64,000 bases of DNA from Delftia acidovorans (GTDB taxonomy: Bacteria > Pseudomonadota > Gammaproteobacteria > Burkholderiales > Burkholderiaceae_C): the NCBI GenBank assembly GCA_031286585.1, contig JAITUC010000021.1, forward strand, positions 114,728 through 178,727, in the 5' to 3' direction. Of this stretch, positions 49,026 to 58,306 are shown piece by piece. Under the pieces are notes generated by a model. It saw nothing but the letters and a program-made list of their open reading frames with translations. It ran no database searches and was not told the DNA's origin. Position 1 is the stretch's first letter, and every line of letters starts with the position of its first letter. A program made the translations under genes and the position numbers.

Positions 49026-49751
49026 ATGACCCGTATCGCCGTGATCGAAGACGACCTGCCCACCAGCAACCAGTTGGCGGGATGGATACGCAGTGCGCGC
49101 AGCGGCATCGTGATCGACCAGTGGTTCACGCGCGACGAAGCCGAGGCCGCCCTGGCCCGCGAGCACTACGACGCCGTGGTGCTGGACATCGAGCTGGGCC
49201 GCGAGCGCCATGCGGGCGTGGCCCTGATCAACGCCATCAACAAGCTGGGCCAGGGCACGCCGGTGCTGGTGGTCTCGGCCATGCCGGCCGCCATCTACCG
49301 CAGCATCATGAAGGCGCTCGACGCCTGGGACTACCTGCAAAAGACCACCTTCGAGGAGGCGGACTTCATCGAGACCTTCCTGGACATCCTGCGCACCACG
49401 CAACGCGCAGCGCCGGTGGCAGCGCAGGCCGCCGCCGCGCCGGCAGGCGACGCCCTGGTGCTGGACCCGCTGTGGCAGCGCACGCCCACCTGGCGCGGCG
49501 AGCGCATCAACCTGCCGCTGACGGCCCAGCGCATCCTGGCCACGCTGCACCAGCGCAGCGGCGAAGTGGTGTCCTACGACGAGCTGTTCGAGGTGGTCAA
49601 AAGCGGCCGCAACCGCGACAACGTGCGCAAGCACGTCAGCACCATCCGCGAAGCCCTGCGCGAGGTGGACCCGGGCTTCGAAGGCATAGAGAACGTGCCC
49701 ATGCGCGGCTTTCGCTGGGTAGGCCAGGCCGGCGCCGCCGTCCGCACATGA
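49026..49751 (+). CDS. OmpR-type response regulator
   Basis: A 241-residue two-component regulator: receiver domain (1-120) with acidic pair near 9-10, phospho-acceptor Asp near 54 (VVLDIELGRERHAG) and a Lys near 108 (YLQKTTF), then a winged-helix DNA-binding domain (about 145-238: LPLTAQRILATLHQRSGEVVSYDELFEVV ... VRKHVSTIREAL). The usual conserved PF after the Lys is replaced by TTF. It overlaps its histidine kinase gene by four bases (ATGA). Its target genes are not known; the divergent SPFH operon is a good candidate. Confidence 0.92.
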   Translation: MTRIAVIEDDLPTSNQLAGWIRSARSGIVIDQWFTRDEAEAALAREHYDAVVLDIELGRERHAGVALINAINKLGQGTPVLVVSAMPAAIYRSIMKALDAWDYLQKTTFEEADFIETFLDILRTTQRAAPVAAQAAAAPAGDALVLDPLWQRTPTWRGERINLPLTAQRILATLHQRSGEVVSYDELFEVVKSGRNRDNVRKHVSTIREALREVDPGFEGIENVPMRGFRWVGQAGAAVRT

Positions 49752-51964
49752 AGCGCCTGCTCAACCCCAGGCTGGAGCTGCCCCGGCTGGAAGTGCCCCG
49801 CCTGGGCCTGGCAGCCTTCCGCCAGCGCATCCTGCTGCGCGGCGTGTTCGTGCTGCTGGCCGTGGCCACGGTGTCCTTGAGCGTGGTGGTGCTCAAGGAC
49901 GAGAAGGAACGCGCCTGGCAGGCCTACCAGCACGGCTTTGTGCGCAGCCAGGCCGAGGTCATGGCGCGGCTGCGCCATCCTTCGGGCCGGCTGGCCCTGC
50001 TCAACGCCGGCCACCTGGGCCAGGGCGTGACGCCGCTGGCGCCGCTGCTGCTGCCCTACGCGGCCATCGACTTCGATGACCCGCAAAAGTCCCAGCAGGC
50101 CGTGGAGATGGCCGGCTGCTCGGCGCAGTATCCCGATGGCGCCTCGCTGTGCGCAGCCATCGGCAACAACCCCTACGCAGGCGGCTTCATCTATCTGGTG
50201 GGCAGTTTCTTCGCAGGCGAGCTGACGCCGCGCGAGCGCGGCTCGCGCGAGCCCGCCCAGGCGCACCGCGCCCGCATCACGCTGGACATGCGCGGCACCA
50301 CCTACCGCTGGATCGCGCCCTATGAGGCCATGCCGCAGCAGGGCAGCAAGCCCGGCAACGGCGAGCACGGCCGGCTCACCGGCTTTGTGGACAACGGCAC
50401 GCCCCAGCTTGACGCCCGCGCGCGGCCGGTGCGCGATTTCCGGGGCTGGCTCTGGCAGAACGGCCATTGCCGCGACCTGCCGCCTGGCATACAGGGCAAT
50501 GCCGGCAATGACATGACGCCACCTGCCGCCGACTGCCCGCGCCGCACGCACTACTCCATCCGCCTGCCGGTCGAGCTGTTCCGCGAAGCCCTGTTCCGCA
50601 GGGACGTGCGCCCCGTCTGGCCGCCCGAAGACCTGGGCAGCATGCGCGTGCGCGTGGAAATGCTGGCTCCCGGGGACACCGAGCCGCCGCTGTTCGACAG
50701 CAATGCGCCGGGGGCGCAGCTTGCGGCCTCGCTCAACGACATCTCGCGCAGCCTGCTGCCGGGCGAGCGCGTGCAGATCCGCAAGGTGGGTGCCGACGAA
50801 GCCAGCGCCATCACCCTCAAGGGCGTGGATGTGCAGGCCGCGCCGTCGGCGCCCTGGCTGCTGCGCCTCATCAGCTGGCTGCCGCTGGATGCGGCCGGCG
50901 TCTCCGCCGCCACCATGACCCCGGCCGTGCCCACGGGCCAGGACATTCTGGACACGCCCACGGGCAACTACACCGTCAGCTTCACAGGCCACCCGCGCGA
51001 TGTGGAGCAGGGCCTGGCCGCCGTGGCCACGCGCCTGTCGTGGTACCTGGGCGCCATGCTGGCCGCCATCGCGCTGGCCTGGCTGATCGTGGAGCTGGGA
51101 CTGATCCGCCGCGTGACCGCCCTCACCCGGCGCGCCGCCGCCGTGTCCTACAACGTGCAGGACGGCCATGTCGGCCCGCGCCTGGGCGACCTCGAAGTAT
51201 CGGACCTTCGTGGTTCCGACGAACTGGGCATTCTGGCCGGCGGCTTGGCCGACCTGCTGCAGCGCGTGAAGGACGACCTGCAGCGCGAGCAGCTGCGCGC
51301 CCAGCAGGAGCGCGACATGTGGCATGCCGTGGGCCACGAGATCATGTCGCCCCTGCAATCGCTGATGGTGCTTTACGGGCCCGACGACCCCGGCCACCGC
51401 TACGTGCAGCGCATGCAGCAGGCCGTGCATGTGCTCTACGGCACGGCATCGCCGGCCGAGGCGCTGCAGGCCGCCAACGTGCCCGAAGGCCGGCTGGACC
51501 TGGACGCCTTTCTGTCCCACGTGGCCGCCAACGCGCACTTCGCGGGCATTGCCAACGTGGTCTACGAGGGTGGCAGCGGGGGCGGGAACAGGGGCGTCAC
51601 GGGTGCCGTGATCGTGCGCGCCGACGAGTTCGCGCTGGAGGACGTGGTCACCCACATCCTGCGCAATGCCGACAGCTACCGGCCCGCGGGCACGGCCATC
51701 ACGCTGTCGCTGTCGGCCTCGGAGTCCGCCGCCAGCGCCACGCTGCACAACCAGGGCGCCACCATCGCGGAGGACCTGCTGGAGCGCATCTTCGAGCTGG
51801 GCGTGTCCGCCCCCCAGGAGCCGGGGACCTCCGGCGGCGCCGAGCACCGGGGCCAGGGCCTGTTCGTGGCCAGGACCTACATGGCCAAGATGGGCGGCAC
51901 GATCAAGGCGCACAACACGCGCGATGGCGTGGCCTTCACGCTGACCTTCCAGCGCCTGGGCTGA
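49748..51964 (+). CDS. Sensor histidine kinase with large periplasmic domain
   Basis: A 738-residue membrane sensor. It has a Leu/Pro/Arg-rich cytosolic start, a first membrane helix (about 26-48), a large periplasmic sensor region (about 50-425) with several Cys, a second membrane helix (about 430-452), a HAMP-like segment, a dimerisation domain with His in GHEIMSPLQSL, and an ATPase domain with N-box ILRNADSYRPAG and G2 box RGQGLFVARTYMAK. The G1 box is weak (HNQGATI in place of DxGxG). I do not recognise the sensor domain. It sits upstream of dnaG with a hairpin in between. Confidence 0.9.
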   Translation: MKRLLNPRLELPRLEVPRLGLAAFRQRILLRGVFVLLAVATVSLSVVVLKDEKERAWQAYQHGFVRSQAEVMARLRHPSGRLALLNAGHLGQGVTPLAPLLLPYAAIDFDDPQKSQQAVEMAGCSAQYPDGASLCAAIGNNPYAGGFIYLVGSFFAGELTPRERGSREPAQAHRARITLDMRGTTYRWIAPYEAMPQQGSKPGNGEHGRLTGFVDNGTPQLDARARPVRDFRGWLWQNGHCRDLPPGIQGNAGNDMTPPAADCPRRTHYSIRLPVELFREALFRRDVRPVWPPEDLGSMRVRVEMLAPGDTEPPLFDSNAPGAQLAASLNDISRSLLPGERVQIRKVGADEASAITLKGVDVQAAPSAPWLLRLISWLPLDAAGVSAATMTPAVPTGQDILDTPTGNYTVSFTGHPRDVEQGLAAVATRLSWYLGAMLAAIALAWLIVELGLIRRVTALTRRAAAVSYNVQDGHVGPRLGDLEVSDLRGSDELGILAGGLADLLQRVKDDLQREQLRAQQERDMWHAVGHEIMSPLQSLMVLYGPDDPGHRYVQRMQQAVHVLYGTASPAEALQAANVPEGRLDLDAFLSHVAANAHFAGIANVVYEGGSGGGNRGVTGAVIVRADEFALEDVVTHILRNADSYRPAGTAITLSLSASESAASATLHNQGATIAEDLLERIFELGVSAPQEPGTSGGAEHRGQGLFVARTYMAKMGGTIKAHNTRDGVAFTLTFQRLG

Positions 51965-51977
51965 GGGCCGGGCACCG

Positions 51978-52005
51978 CCGGCCAGTGCCCCCGGGGCACG
52001 GCCGG
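51978..52005 (+). terminator. GC-rich hairpin between the kinase gene and dnaG
   Basis: CCGGCC-A-GTGCCCC / GGGGCAC-GGCCGG: a 13-bp stem with one bulged A and a single-base centre, 14 bases past the kinase stop. No T-run follows, so it may slow or process transcripts rather than terminate them fully. Confidence 0.4.
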
Positions 52006-52032
52006 ATGGCCCCGCGAAGGCACAATACGCGG

Positions 52033-54042
52033 GTGTCCATTCCCCAATCGTTCATCCAGGAATTGCTCTCGCGCGTCGACGTGGTCGACATCGTGGGACG
52101 CTACGTGCAGCTCAGGAAGGGCGGCGCCAACTTCATGGGCCTGTGCCCGTTCCACAGTGAGAAGTCGCCCTCCTTCACCGTCAGTCCCAGCAAGCAGTTC
52201 TATCACTGCTTTGGCTGCGGCAAGAATGGCAACGCCATCGGCTTTCTGATGGACCATGCCGGCATGGGCTTCGTCGAAGCCGTGCAGGATCTTGCCGGCC
52301 AGGTCGGCCTGCAGGTGCCGCAGGACGACATCAGCCCCGCCGAGCGCGAGCGCCAGGCCGCGCAAAAGCAGAAACAGGCCACCCTCACCGACGTGCTGGA
52401 GAAGGCCGGCGACGCCTACCGCAAGCACCTCAAGGCATCGCCCCAGGCCATCGATTACCTCAAGCGCCGCGGCGTCTCGGGCGAGACCGCCAGGCGCTTC
52501 GGCCTGGGCTACGCGCCCGCGGGCTGGCGGTCGCTGGCCAGCGTGTTCCCGCAGTACGACGACCCGCAGCTCGAAGAATCGGGCCTGGTCATCGTTGGCG
52601 AGGGCGACGACAAGCGCTACGACCGCTTCCGCGACCGGCTGATGTTTCCCATCCGCAACGTCAAGGGCGAGTGCATCGGCTTTGGCGGCCGCGTCTTCGG
52701 CGACGAGAAGCCCAAATACCTGAATTCGCCCGAAACCCCGGTCTTTCACAAGGGGCGCGAGCTCTACGGCCTGTTCGAGGCCCGCACGGCCCTGCGCGAC
52801 ATGGGCTATGCCCTGGTCACCGAAGGCTATATGGACGTGGTGGCCCTGGCCCAGCTGGGCTTTGCCAATGCCGTCGCCACGCTGGGCACGGCCTGCACGC
52901 CCGACCATATTCACAAACTGTTTCGATTTACCGAAGCCGTCGTCTTCAGCTTCGACGGCGATGCGGCGGGCCGGCGCGCCGCGCGCAAGGCGCTCGATGC
53001 GGCCCTGCCCTATGCCAGCGACACGCGCAGCGTCAAATTCCTCTTCCTGCCCGCCGAGCATGATCCGGACAGTTTCATCCGCGAGTACGGCAGCGAAGCC
53101 TTTGCGCGCTACGTGGGCGACGCGCTGCCGCTGAGCCGCTTTCTCATCGAAGCCGCCAGCGAAGGCTGCGACCTGGGCCAGGCCGAAGGCCGTGCCCACA
53201 TGGCCAGCAATGCGCGTCCGCTGTGGACGGCCCTGCCAGACGGCGCCCTCAAGCGCCAGTTGCTGGGCGAGATCGCCGAACTCGTGCAGCTCGATGCCCG
53301 CGACCTCTCGGACCTCTGGTCGCAGGAAGCCGCCCGCAGCGGCCCGGCACGCGGCTCCATGGCCGGTGGCGCCCACCATCCGGGCCAGCAGGCCAGCCAT
53401 GCGCCAGCCGCATCCGACTGGGGCCAGCCGGCCGAATACAGCACGCCTTCGGGCTGGCCCGAGCGGGGCAGCCAGGGCGGCGGCGCAGGCGGCTGGCGCG
53501 GCGGCGAGCCCGGGCGCGGCGGCAAGAAGCCCTGGCCGCGCAAGCCCTGGGACAAGAATGGCCGCAGCGACTTCAACCCGCCGCCCATGGGGCCTCGCGT
53601 GGCCCCCGTCACGCGCACGGACCAGGCGGCGCGCCTGCTCATGGCGCACATGGAATTCATGGAAGAGCTCACCCACGAGGACTTCGAGGCGCTGGCGCGC
53701 TGCACCGCCGGCCACGGCGCGCTGTTCCGCTGGATGGAAGCACAGTTCCAGGAGTCCGGCCCCCGGCCCTTCGCCGTGCTGCGCGAGCAGTTGCGCGGCC
53801 TGCCCCATGAAGCGCTGGCGGACAAGCTGATGAGCGGCCCCCACGCCCATCCCGAGGGCGAGCTGCCCGAGCTGCGCCGCGAGCTTCGCGGCGTGCTCAA
53901 CCGCATCGTCATCGACCACATCAAGGCCCAGATCGAAGAAGCCGTGCGCGACATGGCACGGGACCCCAGCGCCGCCCAGCGCTATCGCGATCTCTTTGCC
54001 CGACAGCAGGCCCTGGAAAACCAGATGCGCACTTCCTCTTGA
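52033..54042 (+). CDS. dnaG: DNA primase
   Basis: Makes RNA primers at the replication fork. The 669-residue protein has the CHC2 zinc domain (CPFH and CFGCG motifs, near 37-61), the RNA-polymerase core with TOPRIM signatures EGYMDVVALAQLG and DGDAAGRRAARKA, and a C-terminal DnaB-binding domain (about 530-665). Between them is a low-complexity Gly/Ser/Pro/Arg linker (about 435-520). The start is GTG at 52033 (VSIPQSFIQELLSRV). Length is about 70-90 residues above the usual because of the linker. The rpsU gene that often precedes dnaG is not here; rpoD follows. Confidence 0.96.
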   Translation: MSIPQSFIQELLSRVDVVDIVGRYVQLRKGGANFMGLCPFHSEKSPSFTVSPSKQFYHCFGCGKNGNAIGFLMDHAGMGFVEAVQDLAGQVGLQVPQDDISPAERERQAAQKQKQATLTDVLEKAGDAYRKHLKASPQAIDYLKRRGVSGETARRFGLGYAPAGWRSLASVFPQYDDPQLEESGLVIVGEGDDKRYDRFRDRLMFPIRNVKGECIGFGGRVFGDEKPKYLNSPETPVFHKGRELYGLFEARTALRDMGYALVTEGYMDVVALAQLGFANAVATLGTACTPDHIHKLFRFTEAVVFSFDGDAAGRRAARKALDAALPYASDTRSVKFLFLPAEHDPDSFIREYGSEAFARYVGDALPLSRFLIEAASEGCDLGQAEGRAHMASNARPLWTALPDGALKRQLLGEIAELVQLDARDLSDLWSQEAARSGPARGSMAGGAHHPGQQASHAPAASDWGQPAEYSTPSGWPERGSQGGGAGGWRGGEPGRGGKKPWPRKPWDKNGRSDFNPPPMGPRVAPVTRTDQAARLLMAHMEFMEELTHEDFEALARCTAGHGALFRWMEAQFQESGPRPFAVLREQLRGLPHEALADKLMSGPHAHPEGELPELRRELRGVLNRIVIDHIKAQIEEAVRDMARDPSAAQRYRDLFARQQALENQMRTSS

Positions 54043-54064
54043 AATCGAGGTAAGCAGATATAAT
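54037..54064 (+). promoter_or_regulatory. Promoter candidate upstream of rpoD
   Basis: A perfect -10 TATAAT at 54059-54064 with a poor -35 at about 54037-54042, overlapping the dnaG stop. Transcription from it would leave a 5' leader of about 235 bases before the rpoD ATG. The leader (54070-54305) has no gene that I can support. Confidence 0.5.
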
Positions 54065-54305
54065 TAGGGGCTATCGGCAAGAGCGACAGCAGCACCTCCG
54101 GACCGGGCCCCGTGAAGAACTCACGTGATTGCAGCAACTGCACGGCCCAATTTCCCGCAAGGACTGCACACCAAATGTTCGCCCAGACATCTTGCCTGGA
54201 ACGTTTTTCGCTTCCCTGGCGGACCTGGTCCGTCCGCGCGTGCGCCTAGGCGGCGCTTGTTTGAGTTTCCCTTTGTGTGTGTTCGCTCCTGACCGTGAGG
54301 TGCTC

Positions 54306-56747
54306 ATGCCCGTTTCAAAGTCCGTGAAGTCCAAGCAGGCCCCCGAAGCTCCAGCGAAGCCCAAGACTTCGACAACCTCTTCAGCCCCGGCCAAGGCCGG
54401 TGCCGGCAAAGCCGCTGCAGGACCGAAGAGCGCCGCATCTGCGGCCAAAGCAAAGAAAGATACCGACGTGGTAACCAAGTCCCAAGCCGAACTCAAAGCC
54501 ATGGCCGACGAGCTGCTCGCCGCCGCGACCCCCAAGCGCGGCCGCAAGAAGGCAGCCGAAGGCGACGACGCCCCCGCCCAGACCGAAAAGAAGCCTGCCG
54601 CCGCCAAGAAGGCGCCGGCCAAGGCAGCCGCCAGCTCCACCGCCGCTGCCAAGACCCCCGCCAAGCGCGGCCGCAAGCCCAAGGCCAAGGAAGGCGGCGA
54701 CGACATCGATGACGCCGACCTGTCCGACATCGATGGCGACATCGACGGCGACGGTGAAGGCGAGTCCGAGATCGAGACCGAAGTGGAGGTCGAAGTCGAG
54801 GCCTCCTCGGCCCCTGCCGAAAAGGTCAAGCCTCTGCGCATGAAGATCAGCAAGGCCAAGGAACGCGCCTTGATGAAGGAATTCGGCCTGGACGAAACCG
54901 TCCTGACCGAAGAGGAAATGTCCACCCGCCGCCAGCGCCTGAAGGCGCTGATCAAGCTGGGCAAGACGCGCGGCTACCTGACGCACAGCGAAATCAACGA
55001 CCACCTGCCCGACAAGCTGGTCGATGCCGAAACGCTGGAAGTCGTGATCTCCATGCTCAACGACATGGGCGTGGCCGTCTACGAGCAGACGCCCGACGCG
55101 GAAACCCTGCTGCTGAACAACACGGGCCAGTCCGCCACCACCGAGGAGGAAGCCGAGGAAGAGGCCGAAGCCGCCCTGTCCACGGTGGACTCCGAGTTCG
55201 GCCGCACCACCGACCCCGTGCGCATGTACATGCGCGAAATGGGCACGGTCGAGCTGCTGACGCGCGAAGGCGAAATCGAAATCGCCAAGCGCATCGAAGG
55301 CGGCCTGATGGACATGATGGAGGCCATCTCGGCCTCGCCTGCCACCATCGCCGAGATCCTGGCCATGTCCGATGAAATCCGCGAAGGCAAGGTCGTCATC
55401 TCCACCATCGTCGACGGCTTCGTCAACGCCAATGAGAACGACGACTACGTGGCCGAGGAAGACTTCGACGAATACGACGAAGAGGACGACGACGACGGCA
55501 AGGGCGGCTCCAAGGCGCTGACCAAGAAGCTCGAGGAACTCAAGAACGAGGCGCTGCGCCGCTTCGACGCCATGCGCGAGAACTTCGACAAGATGCACAA
55601 GGTGTACGACAAGGAAGGCTATGGCACGCCCACGTACATCAAGGTGCAGAAGGCCCTGACCGAAGAGCTGATGACCATCCGCTTCACGGCCAAGACCATC
55701 GAGAAGCTGTGCGACCTCGTGCGTGCCCAGGTCGATGACGTGCGCAAGAAGGAACGCGAGCTGCGCAAGATCATCGTGGACAAGTGCGGCATGCCGCAGG
55801 AAACCTTCATCGCCCAGTTCCCGCCTAATCTGCTGAACCTGCAGTGGGTGGTGGAGCAGGTCGCGGCCGGCAAGCCCTGGAGCAGCGTGCTGGAGCGCAA
55901 TGTCCCGCCCGTGCAGGAACTGCAGCAGAACCTGATCGACCTGCAGTCGCGCGTGGTCGTTCCGCTGGACGAGCTCAAGCGCATCAACAAGCGCATGAAC
56001 GATGGCGAGCGCGCCAGCCGTGACGCCAAGAAGGAGATGATCGAGGCCAACCTGCGCCTGGTGATCTCCATCGCCAAGAAGTACACGAACCGCGGCCTGC
56101 AGTTCCTGGATCTGATCCAGGAAGGCAACATCGGCCTGATGAAGGCGGTGGACAAGTTCGAATACCGTCGCGGCTACAAGTTCTCGACCTATGCCACGTG
56201 GTGGATCCGCCAGGCCATCACGCGCTCGATCGCCGACCAGGCGCGCACCATCCGTATCCCGGTGCACATGATCGAGACCATCAACAAGATGAACCGCATC
56301 TCGCGCCAGCATCTGCAGGAGTTCGGCTTCGAGCCCGATGCGTCCATCCTGGCGGCCAAGATGGAGATCCCCGAGGACAAGATCCGCAAGATCATGAAGA
56401 TCGCCAAGGAGCCGATCTCCATGGAAACGCCGATCGGCGACGACGACGATTCGCACCTGGGCGACTTCATCGAGGACACCAACAACACCGCTCCCGTGGA
56501 CGCCGCCATGCAGGCCGGCCTGCGCGACGTGGTCAAGGACATCCTCGACGGCCTCACCCCGCGCGAAGCCAAGGTGCTGCGCATGCGCTTCGGCATCGAA
56601 ATGTCCACCGACCACACGCTGGAAGAAGTGGGCAAGCAGTTCGACGTGACACGCGAACGCATCCGCCAGATCGAAGCCAAGGCGCTGCGCAAGTTGAAGC
56701 ACCCCAGCCGCTCCGACAAGCTGCGCAGCTTTATCGATTCGCTGTAA
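54306..56747 (+). CDS. rpoD: RNA polymerase sigma factor RpoD (sigma-70)
   Basis: Primary sigma factor. The 813-residue protein has a Lys/Ala-rich N-terminal extension of about 185 residues with histone H1-like repeats ([26 protein letters not shown]), the sigma 1.1 region, an acidic stretch ([15 protein letters not shown]), and the conserved core: region 1.2 ([16 protein letters not shown]), region 2 ([55 protein letters not shown]), region 3 and the region 4 helix-turn-helix ([30 protein letters not shown]). About 200 residues longer than E. coli sigma-70. The ATG at 54306 is the clear start. Confidence 0.98.
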   Translation: MPVSKSVKSKQAPEAPAKPKTSTTSSAPAKAGAGKAAAGPKSAASAAKAKKDTDVVTKSQAELKAMADELLAAATPKRGRKKAAEGDDAPAQTEKKPAAAKKAPAKAAASSTAAAKTPAKRGRKPKAKEGGDDIDDADLSDIDGDIDGDGEGESEIETEVEVEVEASSAPAEKVKPLRMKISKAKERALMKEFGLDETVLTEEEMSTRRQRLKALIKLGKTRGYLTHSEINDHLPDKLVDAETLEVVISMLNDMGVAVYEQTPDAETLLLNNTGQSATTEEEAEEEAEAALSTVDSEFGRTTDPVRMYMREMGTVELLTREGEIEIAKRIEGGLMDMMEAISASPATIAEILAMSDEIREGKVVISTIVDGFVNANENDDYVAEEDFDEYDEEDDDDGKGGSKALTKKLEELKNEALRRFDAMRENFDKMHKVYDKEGYGTPTYIKVQKALTEELMTIRFTAKTIEKLCDLVRAQVDDVRKKERELRKIIVDKCGMPQETFIAQFPPNLLNLQWVVEQVAAGKPWSSVLERNVPPVQELQQNLIDLQSRVVVPLDELKRINKRMNDGERASRDAKKEMIEANLRLVISIAKKYTNRGLQFLDLIQEGNIGLMKAVDKFEYRRGYKFSTYATWWIRQAITRSIADQARTIRIPVHMIETINKMNRISRQHLQEFGFEPDASILAAKMEIPEDKIRKIMKIAKEPISMETPIGDDDDSHLGDFIEDTNNTAPVDAAMQAGLRDVVKDILDGLTPREAKVLRMRFGIEMSTDHTLEEVGKQFDVTRERIRQIEAKALRKLKHPSRSDKLRSFIDSL

Positions 56748-56799
56748 ACGCTATCTCAGTGCCATCGCTGCCGCCCCGCTCACGCGGGGCATAGCAAAC

Positions 56800-56833
56800 A
56801 AAGCCTGCCAGCTCTCGCTGCGCAGGCTTTTTT
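56800..56833 (+). terminator. Intrinsic terminator of rpoD
   Basis: Arms AAAGCCTGC and GCAGGCTTT with a 13-base loop, followed by six T, 53 bases after the rpoD stop. A shorter CCCCGC/GCGGGG stem lies before it at 56774-56789. Confidence 0.85.
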
Positions 56834-57043
56834 ACGTCACAACACAGCTTGGTTTTCAAGTCTGCAGGAGCGGGCATCCGCAGTGCCGCGAGGGCCAAAG
56901 ACACAAGCCCAACGGCCAGACAGCGCTTCAGACGCGACGCGTGCCCGAAGAACAGTACTTGGGTACGGCAAGGGCGCGCAACAAAGTATGAAGCGCTGTA
57001 TGGCCGCCTCCAAACGAATAGCGCCCCAAGCCTTACAGACAAC

Positions 57044-57071
57044 AAAAAAGCCGCGAGATTCGCGGCTTTTT
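57044..57071 (-). terminator. Intrinsic terminator of the Bug receptor gene
   Basis: Stem AAAAAAGCCGCG / CGCGGCTTTTT with loop AGATT, 19 bases past the stop of the gene at 57090. It can work in both directions. Between the rpoD terminator and this one (56834-57043) I see nothing I can support. Confidence 0.88.
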
Positions 57072-57089
57072 ATTGGAAGCAGTTGTGCC

Positions 57090-58058
57090 TTATTCCAGCG
57101 TCAGCTTTTGCTTGGCGACGACCTGCTTGTAGACCGCAAACTCATCCTTGCACTCCTTGGCAAACTGCTCGGGCGTATTGCCCACAATCACCGAGCCCGT
57201 GTCCTCGATGCGCTTGCGGATGGCGGGCTCCTGCAGCACCTTGCGCACGGCAGCGTTGAGCTTGTCCACCACTTCCTTGGGCATGCCCTTGGGGCCGATG
57301 ATGCCGTAGAAGGCCATGCGGTTCACAGGCTCCAGGCCCACTTCCTTGAAGGTGGGCACATCGGGCAGCACGGCCAGACGCTCGGGCGCGGCCACGACAA
57401 TGGCGGTGAGGCGTTTGTCCTTGATAAAGGGCAGAGCCGAAGGCAGGTTGTCCAGAATCATGGGGATCTGGTTGGCCACGGCGTCGTTCAGGGCCGGGCC
57501 CGCACCACGGTAGGGCACGTGGGTCATCTCGATGCCCGTCAGGCTTTTGTACAGCTCCATCAACATGTGCTGGATGCCGCCCGTTCCCGAGGACCCATAG
57601 GAGTACTTGCCCGGGTTCTTCTTGAGCTCAGCTTCAAAGGCCTTGTAATTGGCCGCGCCGGCAAACTTGGGGTTCACCGCGATCACATTGGGCGTGGCGG
57701 CAATATTGATCACCGGCGTGAAGGCCGTCAGCGGGTCATAGGGGTTCTTGGGGTTGATGGCCGGGTTGGTGGCCATGGTGGAGACGGTGGCAATGCCCAG
57801 GTTGTAGCCGTCAGCCTTTTGGCGCGAGGTCTCCAGCGCGCCGATGACGCCGCCGCCACCGCCACGGTTTTCCACGATCACGGGCTGGCCCAGCTCCTTG
57901 CCCAGCGGATCGGCGATCACGCGGGCAATGATGTCGGTCGTGCCGCCGGCCGCAAAAGGCACCAGCAGCCTGATCGGCTTGTTCGGGAACGATGCGTCTG
58001 CCATTGCTGCAGTGCTGGCCAACGCCAACACCACGCCCATCCAACTACGACGATCCAT
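57090..58058 (-). CDS. Bug-family (tripartite tricarboxylate) substrate-binding protein
   Basis: A 322-residue periplasmic solute receptor of the TctC/Bug family, very numerous in Comamonadaceae and Bordetella. It has a signal peptide (MDRRSWMGVVLALASTAAMA), the ligand loop PFAAGGTTDIIARV and the second signature GSSGTGGIQHMLMELY. It captures a carboxylate or related molecule for a membrane partner. The TctA and TctB subunits are not next to it, so it is an orphan receptor. Its ligand cannot be told from sequence. AGGAGT precedes the ATG. Confidence 0.95.
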   Translation of the reverse strand: MDRRSWMGVVLALASTAAMADASFPNKPIRLLVPFAAGGTTDIIARVIADPLGKELGQPVIVENRGGGGGVIGALETSRQKADGYNLGIATVSTMATNPAINPKNPYDPLTAFTPVINIAATPNVIAVNPKFAGAANYKAFEAELKKNPGKYSYGSSGTGGIQHMLMELYKSLTGIEMTHVPYRGAGPALNDAVANQIPMILDNLPSALPFIKDKRLTAIVVAAPERLAVLPDVPTFKEVGLEPVNRMAFYGIIGPKGMPKEVVDKLNAAVRKVLQEPAIRKRIEDTGSVIVGNTPEQFAKECKDEFAVYKQVVAKQKLTLE

Positions 58059-58306
58059 GAGAGTACTCCTTGCCTATGTATCCAAAAGGAAAGCAGGATG
58101 CTAAACGCAGGCCTTTGTAGGCGAAACCGTTTTGCAATGGCTGATTTGTAGGTGTTTACCCGTGACTTCACACACAAAGCGCAGACAAAACACAGGCACA
58201 AGGCAGACGAGTTGCGCTGACAAAAAAGCCTGCGCAGCCGCTGCCTTGTCACTTTTGCGCCTGAAGTGGGCCCCCCTGCCCTGCCGTGGGCGTATGCTTG
58301 GCGCCC

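Noticed and set aside
45791..51964. A single plus-strand open frame of over 2000 codons
   Set aside because: Only its last 738 codons, from ATG 49748, look like a protein (the histidine kinase). The rest is antisense to the SPFH and SH3-like genes or out of frame with the response regulator.
54381..56702. Long open frame of 773 codons on the minus strand, antisense to rpoD
   Set aside because: It mirrors the codon bias of rpoD in a high-GC genome, is rich in Leu/His/Gln/Asp without domains, and has no ribosome site or homology features.
56731..57045. Possible 104-residue minus-strand protein between rpoD and the Bug gene
   Set aside because: It spans the rpoD terminator and has no ribosome site, signal or recognisable domain.
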